NCBI GenBank assembly: GCA_009763385.1
Contig: CM019826.1
Span: 58,587,127-58,651,126, forward strand
Origin: Coix lacryma-jobi var. lacryma-jobi
Taxonomy: Eukaryota > Streptophyta > Magnoliopsida > Poales > Poaceae
Direction: 5' to 3'
Length of the DNA stretch: 64,000 nt
Part shown: one piece after another, positions 30,769 through 41,063 of the stretch
Numbering within the stretch: position 1 is the first letter of the stretch
How the letters are laid out: every line of letters starts with the position of its first letter
Position numbers and translations under genes: made by a program
Notes under the pieces: model-generated
Databases searched by the model: none
What the model was told of the DNA's origin: nothing
The model's input: only the letters and a program-made list of their open reading frames with translations

Positions 30769-30795
30769 TAACACTTAGTGAGCATCAACAGCAGC

Positions 30796-31570
30796 AATTA
30801 TCTCACCTGGGCCATTAATGTTGAGATGAAGCTCAACGACATGTGCCTCGATCATAGCACTGCTCGGCCTGAAGCTGGCAAGGATGAGCGTGTAGAGCAA
30901 AGCAAAAAGGGGTTGCACTTTCTGCAACACTGTTTACATCCAGACCCGAAGTCTGAGTATATGACAAAGGATGATCCACTGACTTTATGGAAGTCCCTGA
31001 AGGACCGTTTTTATCAATAGAAGTTGATTGTGCTTTCCAAAGCACAACAAGATTGGATCATCTTACGCTTCCAAGACTATATGTCTGTAGCAGCATATGA
31101 CATTGCTTTACACAGGATTGTGTCAAAACTATGTCTATGTGGCCAGAAGATCACTGACGTAGATATGATCGAGAAAACTCTTTCTTCCTTCCAACCCGGC
31201 AGTGTAGTACTACATCAACAATACATGGACTCACGGTACCTGAAGTACTATGAGGTGATGATAGTACTACTGGTTGCGGAACAACAGAATAAGGTTCTCA
31301 CGAACAATTATTCTGTACAGTTTACTGGTCTGGTTGTTGTGCCCGAATCACACACCAACGTTGTTGAGATTTCTCGCAACTGCAAAAGAAACCGTGACAA
31401 GGGACAATGGAAAGGAAAATGAGATGTCATGATCAAAGGCAAAGGTATGGAAAGGCCTAAGGGTAGAATGAATCTGATAAGGTCATAGGTGAAACATCTA
31501 AGCATCATGGTTGTTGTTCTAGATGTGGAGGCAGTGGACAATGGTCCCGCAATTGTCATTCCCCAAAAAC
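30796..31570 (+). pseudogene. U gag remainder with degenerate zinc knuckle
   Basis: Frames at 30778-31020 and 31024-31422 give the copia gag chain (NYLTWAINVEMKL, TLWKSLKDRFYQ, then IVSKLCLCGQKI). A stop at 31018 and a shift break it. The knuckle near 31513-31554 reads CSRCGGSGQWSRNC: the His of CX2CX4HX4C is Gln, so the RNA-binding site is lost. Confidence 0.8.
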
Positions 31571-32800
31571 CTAGTTGAGCTCAACTAAGGTCCTTCCCGA
31601 AGCAAAGACATGGAGAGTCAACATAAGTTCCATTTTATCACTGAGCCTGAAGCTCAGAAATGCGACGACATGCTTGTCGATGCAAAAGGAAAATGGCGAA
31701 GACATCCAAATGGATGAAAAGTGAGAATGACCTTATCAAACGATGACTTTGATATATTCAGGGACTTTAAGTGATCCCTAAGATATCATGAAAGTCATAA
31801 TGCAATGTTCGAACAAACCAGCGGAGTTTGGCCATACACGCTCCTGCAGAGCATCTATAACATATTGAATGGTCATGCATGCACCTGAAGGGCATATGAA
31901 ATATTTTTCGCAAGTTATGAATGTTGGTTTTATTCCCAAAGTAAAGTCTCAGTCCAACTGCACCCCCGCCTTTACACCTAGTACGTGAGGAAGAGTTAAG
32001 TATTTCCCATCTGTGTGTTATTAGTTGGGCGGTATACGTACCAATACCGCCACATCAGCGTACACTAAAGAGAACCCACCAGAAGTTGGGATATATGAGC
32101 CTATGACTTGGGATCTTCATAGGGCTCGGTACGCCGATTGCTTTTCCCGCCATTAGGGGGAGATAGGCATCCAGAAAAATGTCGGGAAATTGCAAGGAAT
32201 AAAAGGATGCATTCCTTATACGCACACACTAGTCAATCTGAACCAGAAGTTCAGAGGATTATACATTTGCAAATTGTTGCAAATGAGCTACCAAATTCCT
32301 TCACTAATCATAAAAGTGACAAGATCGCATTTACATGTAGTAAGTGCGTCGGAGAGAGTATGCGTAGCCCAGAAGGTTACCAACTCTATTTGTCTCCATC
32401 CGATCCTAGGTTGAGGGGGAGACCTCCGAGAGCTTAGACAAGGTTTTGCGGAGACGTCTGCAAAAACAAGGTCTAAAGCCACTTGCATCACTTGAGGAAT
32501 TAGTTGAGGAAGCTCGACCTGAAGTCGAGAATGCCCCAGAAGAGGCAACTCAACCTAAAGTTGAGGAGGTCCCTGAAGGACACCATCCTGAAGATGGAAA
32601 TCCCAATGCGTCGCGCGCACATCGCATTGGAAGATCGGAACACCCCAACTCAATCGTTATGGGAAATCACGATGAGTGGGAAGATGATCATGAGGAGATC
32701 GCCACTAATTATGTGCAATCGGGGGAGTCATATCATAGAAAGACTACAATTGATGACATATATTTCGCCTAAAAAATTGCTGACTCAATGAATCCGGATC
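31571..32800 (+). pseudogene. U central region: traces of integrase C-part and linker
   Basis: Short frames only. Around 32138-32437 the chain FPPLGGD…PEKCREI and further on SDPRLRGRPPRA fit the region between integrase and RT of this copia family. Protease and the integrase core are not recognisable; a deletion of more than 1 kb relative to an intact element is likely. 32446-32772 is a Glu-Pro-rich linker (RPEVENAPEE, QPKVEEVPEG) coded by the CCTGAAG words. Confidence 0.55.
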
Positions 32801-33420
32801 AAGAACCAAAGTCCATGATTAAGTGCCAGAAGCATTTAGATTGGGACAAATGGAAAGTAGCAATTAAGGCAGAATTGCGCTTGCTTCACCATAGAGAGGT
32901 TTTTTGGGCCTGAAGTTCCAACACCTCCAAGAGTCATCCCTGTAGGATGCAGAAGGGTTTTCCTCCGGAAGAGGAATAAAGATTGCTAGGTGGTGCGATA
33001 TAAAGCAAGGCTTGTGGCACAAGGGTTCACACAGAGACCCAACATCGATTACGATGAAACATACTCTCCTGTCATGAGTGGCATAACGTTCTGATATCCC
33101 ATATATATGGCAGCTAACTTGAATTTAACAAATTCAAGTTAGTTGCCATATATACGGAATATCAGAACGTTATGCCACTCATGCCATATATACGGGATAT
33201 CAGGAAATTTCACATGTTGATGGATGTCGTGACTGCATACTTGTATGGGTCACTTGATTCAGAAATATATATAAGAGCCCCTGATGGATTCAAGATCCCT
33301 GGACCGAATCAAAACCGCAACATGTTCAGCGTTCGCCTGCAGCGATCGTTGTATGGGTTGAAACAATCCGGATTGTTTGGACCTGCAGCTCGAACACCTC
33401 CCTGAAGGAGTCTTCGTACA
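32801..33420 (+). pseudogene. U reverse transcriptase, N-part, with a fold-back insertion
   Basis: The RT start is recognisable (DKWKVAIKAEL, then KARLVAQGFTQRPNIDYDETYSPVMSG) across several shifts. An inverted duplication (33073-33183) interrupts it, after which MDVVTAYLYGSLDSEIYIRAPDGF and RSLYGLKQS continue. The YVDD catalytic segment that should follow is deleted: the frame stops and the next recognisable part is the RT C-end at about 33420. Confidence 0.8.
33073..33183. repeat. 54-bp fold-back (inverted duplication) in U pol
   Basis: Arm 33073-33126 and arm 33130-33183 are inverted copies, 51 of 54 positions matching, with a 3-base loop AAC. After the second arm a further 20 bases (33183-33203) resemble part of it again. 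It splits the RT frame. Confidence 0.93.
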
Positions 33421-34205
33421 TCAGGCTACTTACACTAAGATGGTACTTGAAAAGTTCAATATGAACAAGTGACACCCTCTTAAAACCCCCATGGTAGTCT
33501 GGTCCCTGGAAGCGGACAAGGACCCATTCAGACCCAGGGATGATAATGAGGAAGTATTGGGACCCGAAGTTCCATACTTAAGCGCCATTGGAGCACTCAT
33601 ATACCTTGCAAACTGCACAAGGTTAGATATTGCATTTGCAGTAAATTTGTTGGCAAGGTATAGTGCTGCCCCAACTAAGGGGCATTGGGTTGGCGTCAAA
33701 ACCATCCTACGATACCTTCAAGGACCCAAGACCTTGGTCTATGGTTCCCAAAGAATCAAACCTCGACCATGGTGGGATATGTGGATGCTGGCTGATCCCC
33801 ATAATGTCAGGTTCCAGACTGGTTCTGTGTTTCTCTATGGTGGTGCAGCCATTTCCTGGAGGTCTGTGAAGCAGACCCTGGTTGCCACATCGACGAACCA
33901 CTCAGAGATAATCGCCATGTATAAAGACCACACATGAGTGTGTTTGGTTGCAGCGAATGATCAACCACATCCTGAAGTTATGTGGTATGTATGTCGATGA
34001 CACCCCCACCATTGTCCATGAGGATAATGTGGCTTGTGTTGCACATATGCATATGGGCTATGTCAAGAGCAATCTCACAAAACATATTGCGCTCAAGTTC
34101 TTTTATCCTCATAAGCTCCAGAAGAGCGGGGAAATAAATGTCCTACGGACAAGGCCATGTGACAATCTAGCAGGTTCGTTCACAAAAATCTTTGCTGGCC
34201 CCTAA
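33421..34205 (+). pseudogene. U RT C-end and RNase H
   Basis: GPEVPYLSAIGALIYLANCTR…DIAFAVNLLARYSAAPTKGHW marks the copia RT-RNase H joint; VKQTLVATSTNHSEIIAMY is the start of RNase H (normally …STAEAEYIA). The frame at 33948-34205 carries IVHEDNVACVAHM and ends SFTKIFAGP. A stop and a shift at about 33937 separate the two. Confidence 0.82.
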
Positions 34206-34532
34206 CTTCCACCGATGTGTCAGTGGAGTTGGCTTGAGACGTCTTAGAGAATTGCAGGGTTCAGGGCGAGATTTCCACTGAACCATAGCTCATGATCGTG
34301 ATCCTGAAGATCATAAGTCAGTCCCAAAGACCTGGCTCGGAAATCAACTGTTGTACTCTTTTTCGCTTGATGAGTTTTTTCCCACTGGGTTTTCTCATGC
34401 AAGGTTTTTAACGAGGCAACAAGTGCAACATAAGTGGTGCATGTGATGTACTCTTTGCTCCTACCCTTTTTTCCCACTGGGTTTTTGGGGGGAGTTTTTT
34501 TAACGAGGCATGCACATAGCAAATAATTGGCG

Positions 34533-34541
34533 AAGGGGGAG
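34533..34541 (+). other. Polypurine tract of element U
   Basis: AAGGGGGAG directly before the 3' LTR. Confidence 0.8.
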
Positions 34542-34799
34542 TGTTGTGAATCTAGTGTGAACACTAGAGAAAATTGGTGGCCAATTAAATGAACATGTGA
34601 GGGAGGAAAGTCTTCTAGTTCACACCCTTCACCCCCTTATAAATAGAAGGGGTGACTTCAGTTGTAACACACATATCTCAGTGAAAAGTAAAAGTGAAAT
34701 ACAAGAGTAGAAGCTCCCTCTCCTCCCAACTCTCTGTGTCCATGCTTTTGTGTTCTTGAGTTCTTGAGTGAACATACAATAGAAAGCTGATTTCTAACA
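34542..34799 (+). repeat. 3' LTR of element U (258 bp)
   Basis: Starts TGTTGTGAATC, ends TTCTAACA, follows a polypurine tract and carries TATAAATAG at 34638-34646. The next five bases, TCAAC, should recur before the lost 5' LTR. Confidence 0.85.
34638..34646 (+). promoter_or_regulatory. TATA box of the U LTR
   Basis: TATAAATAG, about 96 bases into a short 258-bp LTR. Confidence 0.7.
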
Positions 34800-34965
34800 T
34801 CAACATCTTTTCTTGTCCACATTTGCACTAAATTCCTTTGCAGTGCGGTATACCTAGTTTTAGATTTGTAGCCAGTTACTAACCTTTTTCAATGGGTAGT
34901 ACAAACAAGGGGTAATTCTCTTTGGTTATCAGAAGGTGTTGTCATTTGTTGGACAATAGGACTTA

Positions 34966-35224
34966 CTTCCTCCATCCTAAATTATAAGTCATTTAAAAAT
35001 CTTGGAGAGTTAAAGTTTTCTAAGTTTGATCAATTTATATAATAAGATAATAATATTTAACAATACCAACTAAGTATCATTGGATTCTTTATTAGTTATA
35101 TTTTTATAATATACCTATTTGATGTCATAAAATTTTATATTTCTCTCTATAATTTTGGTTATATTTGAAAAAGTTTTGACTCTCCAAAATTCTTGGAGTG
35201 ACTTATAATTTAGAACAGAGAGAG
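34966..35224. mobile_element. Stowaway MITE 2 (259 bp)
   Basis: Starts CTTCCTCCATCCTAAATTAT and ends with the complementary ATAATTTAGAACAGAGAGAG, between TA dinucleotides (34964-34965 and 35225-35226). Same family as the MITE at 35601-35860. Confidence 0.88.
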
Positions 35225-35226
35225 TA

Positions 35227-35600
35227 TAAGAAATTGAATTGTTTTTGACATATGCCAATCTAAATTCTTTTACAGGTTTTATTCAGGGGACACCTTACGC
35301 TATTGGACATAATTAGAACATCGTGAAGAAAATAAGAAACATATCATTCATGCGTGTCGAGTGCCAGAAGCGATGACTGCAATTCTTCGCTTTCTTTGAT
35401 GGCCTTTTAATGTTTAGATTGAGTTTTAGCAGGATCATGTTTCTGTTATATCAAACATTTGTCATAATAGGTTTAATTCTCTTGACTGCAAGTTTGCAAG
35501 GGATGAAATGATTTAATCTATTATAAAAAAAATCAAATAGTCATTCCGAATACAAATCTATTAATACAAATTTTATGCCCTTGATATATTTTGACTAATA
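35227..35600. other. AT-rich intergenic DNA
   Basis: No frame of note and no repeat seen. Together with 34800-34965 and 35863-36456 it is the only DNA in the window that I cannot tie to a transposable element. A TTTTACAG acceptor-like site near 35275 is not enough to call a gene. Confidence 0.4.
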
Positions 35601-35860
35601 CTCCCTCTATCTCAAATTATAAGTCATTCTTAAAATCTTGGAGAGTCAATTTTTTTTTAATTTTGACTAAAATTATAAAGATAAACACAAAGATTTATAA
35701 GATCAAATATGTATATTATGAAAATATTACTAATAAAGAATCCAATTGTACTTAGTTGGTGTCATAAATATTATTATTTTATTATATAAATTTAGTCAAA
35801 GTTGAAAAACTTTGACTTTCCAAGATTCTTGGAGTGTCTTATAATTTGGGATGGAGATAG
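35601..35860. mobile_element. Stowaway MITE 3 (260 bp)
   Basis: Starts CTCCCTCTATCTCAAATTAT and ends with the near-complement ATAATTTGGGATGGAGATAG between TA dinucleotides (35599-35600 and 35861-35862). Inner parts (AAATCTTGGAGAGTCAA) match MITE 2. Confidence 0.92.
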
Positions 35861-35862
35861 TA

Positions 35863-36456
35863 GTTGATAAAAATTTGTAAGATTAGACTTTTCTTATATT
35901 AAATATATTTATTAGTTCTATAAACGAAGTGACAAATACACTTAGGGTGTGTTTGGAATCCACTCAGTAAACTAGGCTATTTGACTTGAAATTTGATATT
36001 CTACCGCTTTTCAAAATTCATATATAAGCATATCACAAATTCATAGGATGAGAGAGAAATAGATTCTATGGATCACCAAGCAATATTTCTACTTTGCAAC
36101 TGATAACACTCTCTTCAACTCGTTGTACTGTACAGTAGAAATACAATATATGAGTATCTCTCTTGTATACCAACCAATAATATACAAATATAATCTATAT
36201 AGAACTATATTAACTTAATTAATGTGTCTAAATCATGATTCTTAAAATAAATTCAATTCTAATGATCAAAATAGACCCTTATATCATTTATTTATAGACA
36301 GTGTGAGTTATGTACGCAAACAGTACTGTCTATGTAGAGTCCTAGGAATAGTTTCTTCTATATACCACCATTCTAAAGAGAGGCCACCGTAATCCTACAA
36401 GAAAAATAACCAATGGCCATGGATGAAGCACAGAGATATGGAGTAGTAGTATAGTA
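35863..36456. other. AT-rich flank of the CACTA element
   Basis: No ORF of note. GGGTGTGTTTGGAATCC at 35946-35962 resembles a hAT-type MITE end, but I see no matching inverted end. Confidence 0.4.
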
Positions 36457-36489
36457 CACTACGTAAAAAAAGTTCTATGAGTACATTTG

Positions 36490-36840
36490 GGCTTTCCACT
36501 GTAAGGGCGGTTGGTGATGTAACCGTCCCTACAGTGGAGTGCCCAGCCCGGAGGTTGTTAACCGCCCTTACAAATGCCCACTATAAGGGCGGTTGATGAT
36601 TGAACTGCCCTTACAGTGGCATTGTATTTGTAAGGGCGGTTAGTTCCAACCGCCCTTACAAATGTCCACTGTAAGGGCGGTTGGTGATTGAACCGCCCTT
36701 ATAGTGGGCATTTGTAAGGGCGGTTGGTGATTGAACCGCCCTTGCAGTGGGATCATTTGTAAGGGCGGTTCAATCACCAACCGCCCCTACAAATGCCCAC
36801 TGTAAGGGCGGTTCAATCACCAACCGCCCTTACAGTGGGA
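36490..36840. repeat. Left subterminal repeats of the CACTA element
   Basis: At least ten copies of TGTAAGGGCGGTT or AACCGCCCTTACA, arranged as facing pairs that make hairpins with 13-bp stems separated by GGTGATTG. Such arrays are the transposase binding region in CACTA elements of grasses. Confidence 0.92.
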
Positions 36841-36874
36841 TCATTTTTTTTGGTGATTTTTGTATGTTTGTGTC

Positions 36875-36978
36875 TATAAGACTTCATTTATGTATGTATG
36901 TATGTGTGTGACTAGATTTACGTATGTGTGTGACTAGATTTATGTATGTGTGTGACTAGATTTATGTATGTGTGTGAC
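36875..36978. repeat. TATG/TGTG microsatellite
   Basis: Runs of TATGTATG and a repeated TGTGTGACTAGATTTATGTA unit. Confidence 0.85.
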
Positions 36979-39300
36979 TGTCCACATTTACTCCAATCTT
37001 TTCACAAATCTCACTTAAACCTTGTAAGAGATGTGTCCACTTGTGAAGCATCTACGATGCCACTTGGTTAAATCCTTTCATATTTTTCCTAGAGTTTAGG
37101 TGGCCAATACATGTCACCCCACTAAATTTGAGGATTTTTTTGAGAAACTAGTGAATTTTTAAATATTTTTTTAAGTTCTAGGAGTTTTAAACCCCGGCAG
37201 CTCACAGATGAGATTTGGGACAATAAATGACCTCTAGTGAGGAAGTGTTGAGTACCAAAGTTGTAGGTAGCAACATCATGCATATTTTTTTGTATAGGCC
37301 ATCCCATTATTTGGCGCTTTTTTATAGGGTCAAAGATTTAAAATTCAAATTTTGAGAGAGTTTTATGCCGCTAAGGGATTTAAAAGTGGCCCTTATGAAA
37401 AAGTTTTGAATACTAAAGTTGAAGAGGACAACATGATCTATAACTTTTGTTTTGGTCTTTCCTTTATTTGACACTGTCATAGCATACACTGTCCACATCT
37501 ACTCCAATCTTTCACAAATCTCACTTAAACCCTATAAGAGATGTGTCCACTTGTGAAACATATACGATGCCACTTGGTTGAAATCCTTTCATATTTTTTT
37601 CTAAAGTTTAGGTGGCCAAGGGATATCACCCCACCAGATTTTACGTTTTTTTGAGAAACTAGTGAATTACTGATTTTTTTATTTCTAGGAGTTTTAAAGC
37701 CAGGCAGCTCGCACAAGAGATTTGGGATACTAATTTACCTCTAGTGAGGAAGTGTTGAGTACCAAAGTTATAGGTAGCAACATCATGCACATCTTTTGTA
37801 TAGGCCATATCATCATTTGACGCTTTTTTATATGGTCAAAGATTTGAAATTCAAATTTTGAGAGAGTTTTATGCCACTAAGGGATTTAAAAGTGGCCCTT
37901 ATGAAAAAGTTTTGAATACCAAAGTTGAAGAGGACAATATGATCTACAACTTTTGTTTTGGTCATTCCTTTATTTGACATTGTCATTGCATACACTGTCA
38001 ACATCTACTCCAATCTTTCACAAATCTCACTTAAACCCTCTAAGAGATGTGAACACTTGTGAAGCATCTACGATGCCACTTGGTTAAATCCTTTCATATT
38101 TTTTGTAAAGTTTAGGTGGCCAATACATGTCACCCTACTAAATTTGAGGATTTTTTGAGAAACTAGTGAATTTTTGAATACTTTTTTTAAGTTCTAGGAG
38201 TTTTAAACCCCGGCACCTCACAAATGAGATTTGGGACACTAAATGACCTCTAGTGAGGAAGTGTTGAGTACCAAAGTTGTAGGTAGCAACATCATGCACA
38301 TTTTTCTTATAGGCCATCCCATTATTTGGAGTTTTTTTATATGGTCAAAGATTTGAAATTCAAATTTTGAGAGAGTTTTATGCCGCTAACGAATTTAAAA
38401 GTATCCCTTATAAAAAAGTTTTGAATACCAAAGTTGAAGAGGACAACATGATCTACAACTTTTGTTTTGGTCATTCCTTTATTTGACTTTGTCGTACACA
38501 CACTGTCCACATCTACTACAATCTTTCACAAATCTCACTTAAACCCTATAAGACATGTGTCCACTTGTGAAGCATATACGATGCCACTTGGTTGAAATCC
38601 TTTCATATTTTTTCATAGAGTTTAGGTGGCCAAGACATATCACCCCACCAAATTTTAGGATTTTTTGAGAAACTAGTGAATTACTGATTTTTTTTTATTT
38701 CTAAGAGTTTTAAAGCCCGGCAGCTCGCAGATGAGATTTGGGATACTAATTTACCTCTAGTCAGGAAGTGTTGAGTACCAAAGTTGTAGGTAGCAACATC
38801 ATGCACATCTTTTGTATAGGCCATCTCATCATTTGGCGCCCTTTTATATGGTCAAAGATTTGAAATTCAAATTTTAAGAGAGTTTTGTGCCGCTAAGAGA
38901 TTTAAAAGTGGCCCTTATGAAAAAGTTTTGAATACCAAAGTTGAAGGAGACAACATGATCTACAACTTTTATTTTGGTCATTCCTTAATTTGACACTGTC
39001 GTTGCACATACTGTCCACATCTACTCCAATATTACACAAATCTCACTTAAACCATGTAAGAGATGTGTCCACTTGTGAAAAATATGCGATGACACTTGAT
39101 TGAAATCCTTTCATATTTTTCCTAGAGTTTAGGTGGCCAAGACATGTCATCCCACCAAATTCGAGGATTTTTTTCAAAAAACTATTAAATTACTGATTTT
39201 TTAAGTTCCAGGAATTTTAAAGCCCGACAGCTCGCAGATCAAATTTGGAACACTAAATGATCTTTAGTGAGGAAGTGTTAAGTACCAAAGTTATAGGTGA
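36978..39300. repeat. 505-bp tandem repeats in the CACTA element, about 4.6 copies
   Basis: The landmark ACTGTCCACAT(T/C)TACT recurs at about 36978, 37487, 37995, 38500 and 39010. Each unit also has GATGCCACTTGGTT, GAGTACCAAAGTT and GAAAAAGTTTTGAAT. The units are not coding; frames at 37122-37307 and 37525-37716 are equivalent positions of the repeat. They differ by about 5-10% from each other. Confidence 0.92.
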
Positions 39301-39460
39301 CATGTATATCAAAGTTGAATAGAGATTGAAACATAATTTAAATTCATCAAAATTTGCTTCTGAAAAAATAAAACAAAAAAGACTTTACTGTACACATGGC
39401 CATTTCCGAAAACAGGCCAGCCCACCACGTCGCCGTGAATTTCTTCTGTGCACAAGAATC
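39301..39460. other. Junction between repeats and cargo
   Basis: Short AT-rich stretch that turns into the cargo near 39400. The match to copy A begins at 39461, but only because the Tat LTR cuts copy A there. Confidence 0.4.
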
Positions 39461-41063
39461 AGCCACGTCACCTGGAAATTTCCCATCCATACGTTCCCTT
39501 CCACCCTAGCAAAAATATCTCTGTATTCTCTCATCCCTTGCCCGCAAAAAAACTATCCCTATCCTCTCTCTTTTGCGGTCTCTCCCGGCCTCCTCCGCTC
39601 GCGCCGTCGCCATCGCCTCCGCCCGCGCCTCCCCTTCCCTTTCCTCTCCCTCTCAAAGTGGTGGCGCACCGACGAGGCCCAATCATGGCCGTCTGCACGC
39701 GCTGGGCGCGCCCTGGGTGCGGGTGCCGCCGGGCCTGCGGCACAACTGCACCAGCCCTAGCAATGTCCGCCCCCCGCGCAGTGGCTCAGCACAGATCACA
39801 CGCCCGCACGCCATGGTGCCAGCGGACAACGCCGGTGGCCGCTGCCGCCGGCCGTCCCCCACTTCTCATGTGTAGCCATGTGCACGCCATTCGCACGGCT
39901 CCTCCTCGGTTTGTCCGCATGCTGGTTTGCTCCCTCCCTCTCTCACGTGCTCTCTCTCCCTCCCTCCATACTCTCTGTAGGGTTTAATGCACTGGATCTA
40001 CAATGTGATGTGTCATTGCTTTACGATTTGGATGCAATCTAAGAAGCCAAGGTAAATTGGATCTTAGATCTATTGTTCTTGAGTGATGGATTGATAATTT
40101 CAGAGACGCTACTACGTAGCTACTATAATCATATGAAAATTGGCCTTTCCTGCTGCTGTGTTGCTGCTGTAACCATATGCAAATTATCATAGTTGTGTTG
40201 CTATTGTGGCCTTCTGCCAATTTTAATTCAGTTTTTGTGCCTAGCTATCTAATATTAATAGCTTAGATTTTAAAGCCTTTTGTTTTGAATGACACATGAA
40301 TTTGCTTCAGAAGCTCTTTCAATACTCTGATAATGAACTTATGGTCCATCTATAGTATGGATAAATAATATTGAGTCTATTTATTTATCTTGACTCTTGA
40401 TAGATAATTAACCATCTTTTGGTCAGCACATCGTGGATATGTGCAATGCTAATATATTATATGGTTAGACGAACTATACTTTGGGGATGGACTTTAAATC
40501 ATGTTAACGAACCAAATAATTATTTCATGAATCTCTGCAGCAATGGGTCGGCCCCAGCCCTGACCTTCGCTCCGGCAGTGGTGGCTCACCACCAGGCCCT
40601 TTGTTGGCGTCGAGCAGCATAGCGCCGCTTCTTAAAGTGAGTGTTTCTGCAGTCTCTGTCCTTGAGTTGATTTTCAGGTGTCGCCTTCACCTGCTTTGCT
40701 GATACAGTTGCTTGTGTGCCTCTTTGCTCATCTTATTTGCAGTGTGTCTCTCCTTGAATTGGTTTTAATGCCCTATGGTGATAACGCCTGCACATAGATA
40801 ATCCTGGTACCTTTCATGCTCTATTATTATGATATATTTCTTTTTGGTTTATTTTGAATGGTGCCCTTCATATAAGAAAATTTGGTGTGACTTAATATTG
40901 CAATTGCTGCTGAATTGACTTCTCATAATATTTTCCATCTTTCATTTTGTCAGATAATCATTGTGCTAGATGTAGGCTTCTAGGTTTTTTTTCCCCTTCT
41001 GCTATTCCTCTTTTAGTAGTCATCTGATCACTCATGTAAAAACCCTATTGCAATATGAATCAC
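39461..41063 (+). repeat. Gene-like cargo, copy B (near-identical to 8968-10591)
   Basis: Plus-strand features that look like a captured gene: a pyrimidine-rich leader with CCCTATCC repeats, a GC-rich block with ATG at 39685, a donor-like GTAAAT near 40050, an intron-like AT-rich part, an acceptor CTGCAG near 40540, a short GC-rich exon-like piece to about 40638, and a donor-like GTGAGT. The frames do not hold across copies, so no protein is assigned. Compared with copy A it lacks 24 bp in the GC-rich block. Confidence 0.8.

Larger units (their letters stand above)
28957..30790 (-). repeat. Solo LTR of an Athila-like element in U gag
   Basis: Flanked on both sides by GCAGC (28952-28956 and 30791-30795), a perfect 5-bp target duplication. 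It starts TATTGACACTTGCTAACG, which is the TGTTGGCACTTGCTAACG edge of the Athila-like LTR family with G-to-A changes, and ends ATCAACA. A full tRNA-Asp-type primer sequence TCCCCGGCAACGGCGCCA lies within it at 29004-29021. TATA box at 29936-29944. No internal region, so it is a solo LTR made by LTR-LTR recombination. It carries a MITE 22 bp from its right end. Confidence 0.85.
27965..34313. repeat. Dispersed stem-CTGAA-stem hairpins through element U
   Basis: About 25 short inverted repeats share a 5-base loop CTGAA, or CCGAA, CAGAA, CTACA or similar, closed by C and G, with stems of 4-8 bp that differ from site to site. Examples: 28123-28143 (stem TATGTGAC), 28354-28372 (TTAAATC), 28401-28417 (GTAATC), 28465-28479 (ATGGC), 28532-28546 (ACGGC), 28753-28769 (ATAATC), 28793-28809 (ATAGTC), 28818-28834 and 28845-28861 (GTAATC), 30941-30955 (CAGAC), 31641-31657 (CTGAGC), 32237-32255 (TCTGAAC), 32513-32529 (CTCGAC), 32549-32565 (CTCAAC), 34299-34313 (TGATC). 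Confidence 0.9.
27901..34799 (+). mobile_element. Decayed copia element U with 258-bp 3' LTR
   Basis: Plus-strand remains in order: a 1-kb leader full of small hairpins, gag from 28906, a solo-LTR insertion in gag, zinc knuckle, integrase scraps, RT pieces, RNase H, polypurine tract and a 3' LTR at 34542-34799. No 5' LTR like 34542-34799 is found upstream, so the 5' end is lost or lies before 26700 in unrecognised form; the left bound is approximate. The family looks like the Retrofit/Tnt1-type copia of grasses (GPEVPYLSAIGALIYLAN). Stops and shifts occur every 100 codons or so. Confidence 0.78.

Noticed and set aside
35946..35962. hAT-type MITE end GGGTGTGTTTGG
   Set aside because: No matching inverted end or 8-bp duplication found downstream.
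36490..36840. microRNA precursor hairpins
   Set aside because: The 13-bp hairpins are CACTA subterminal repeats; no extended single stem of microRNA shape stands out.
39326..39987. Pair of plus-strand frames of 144 and 179 codons
   Set aside because: They overlap in different frames over a leader-like region and are not kept in copy A, so I call the segment gene-like but no protein.
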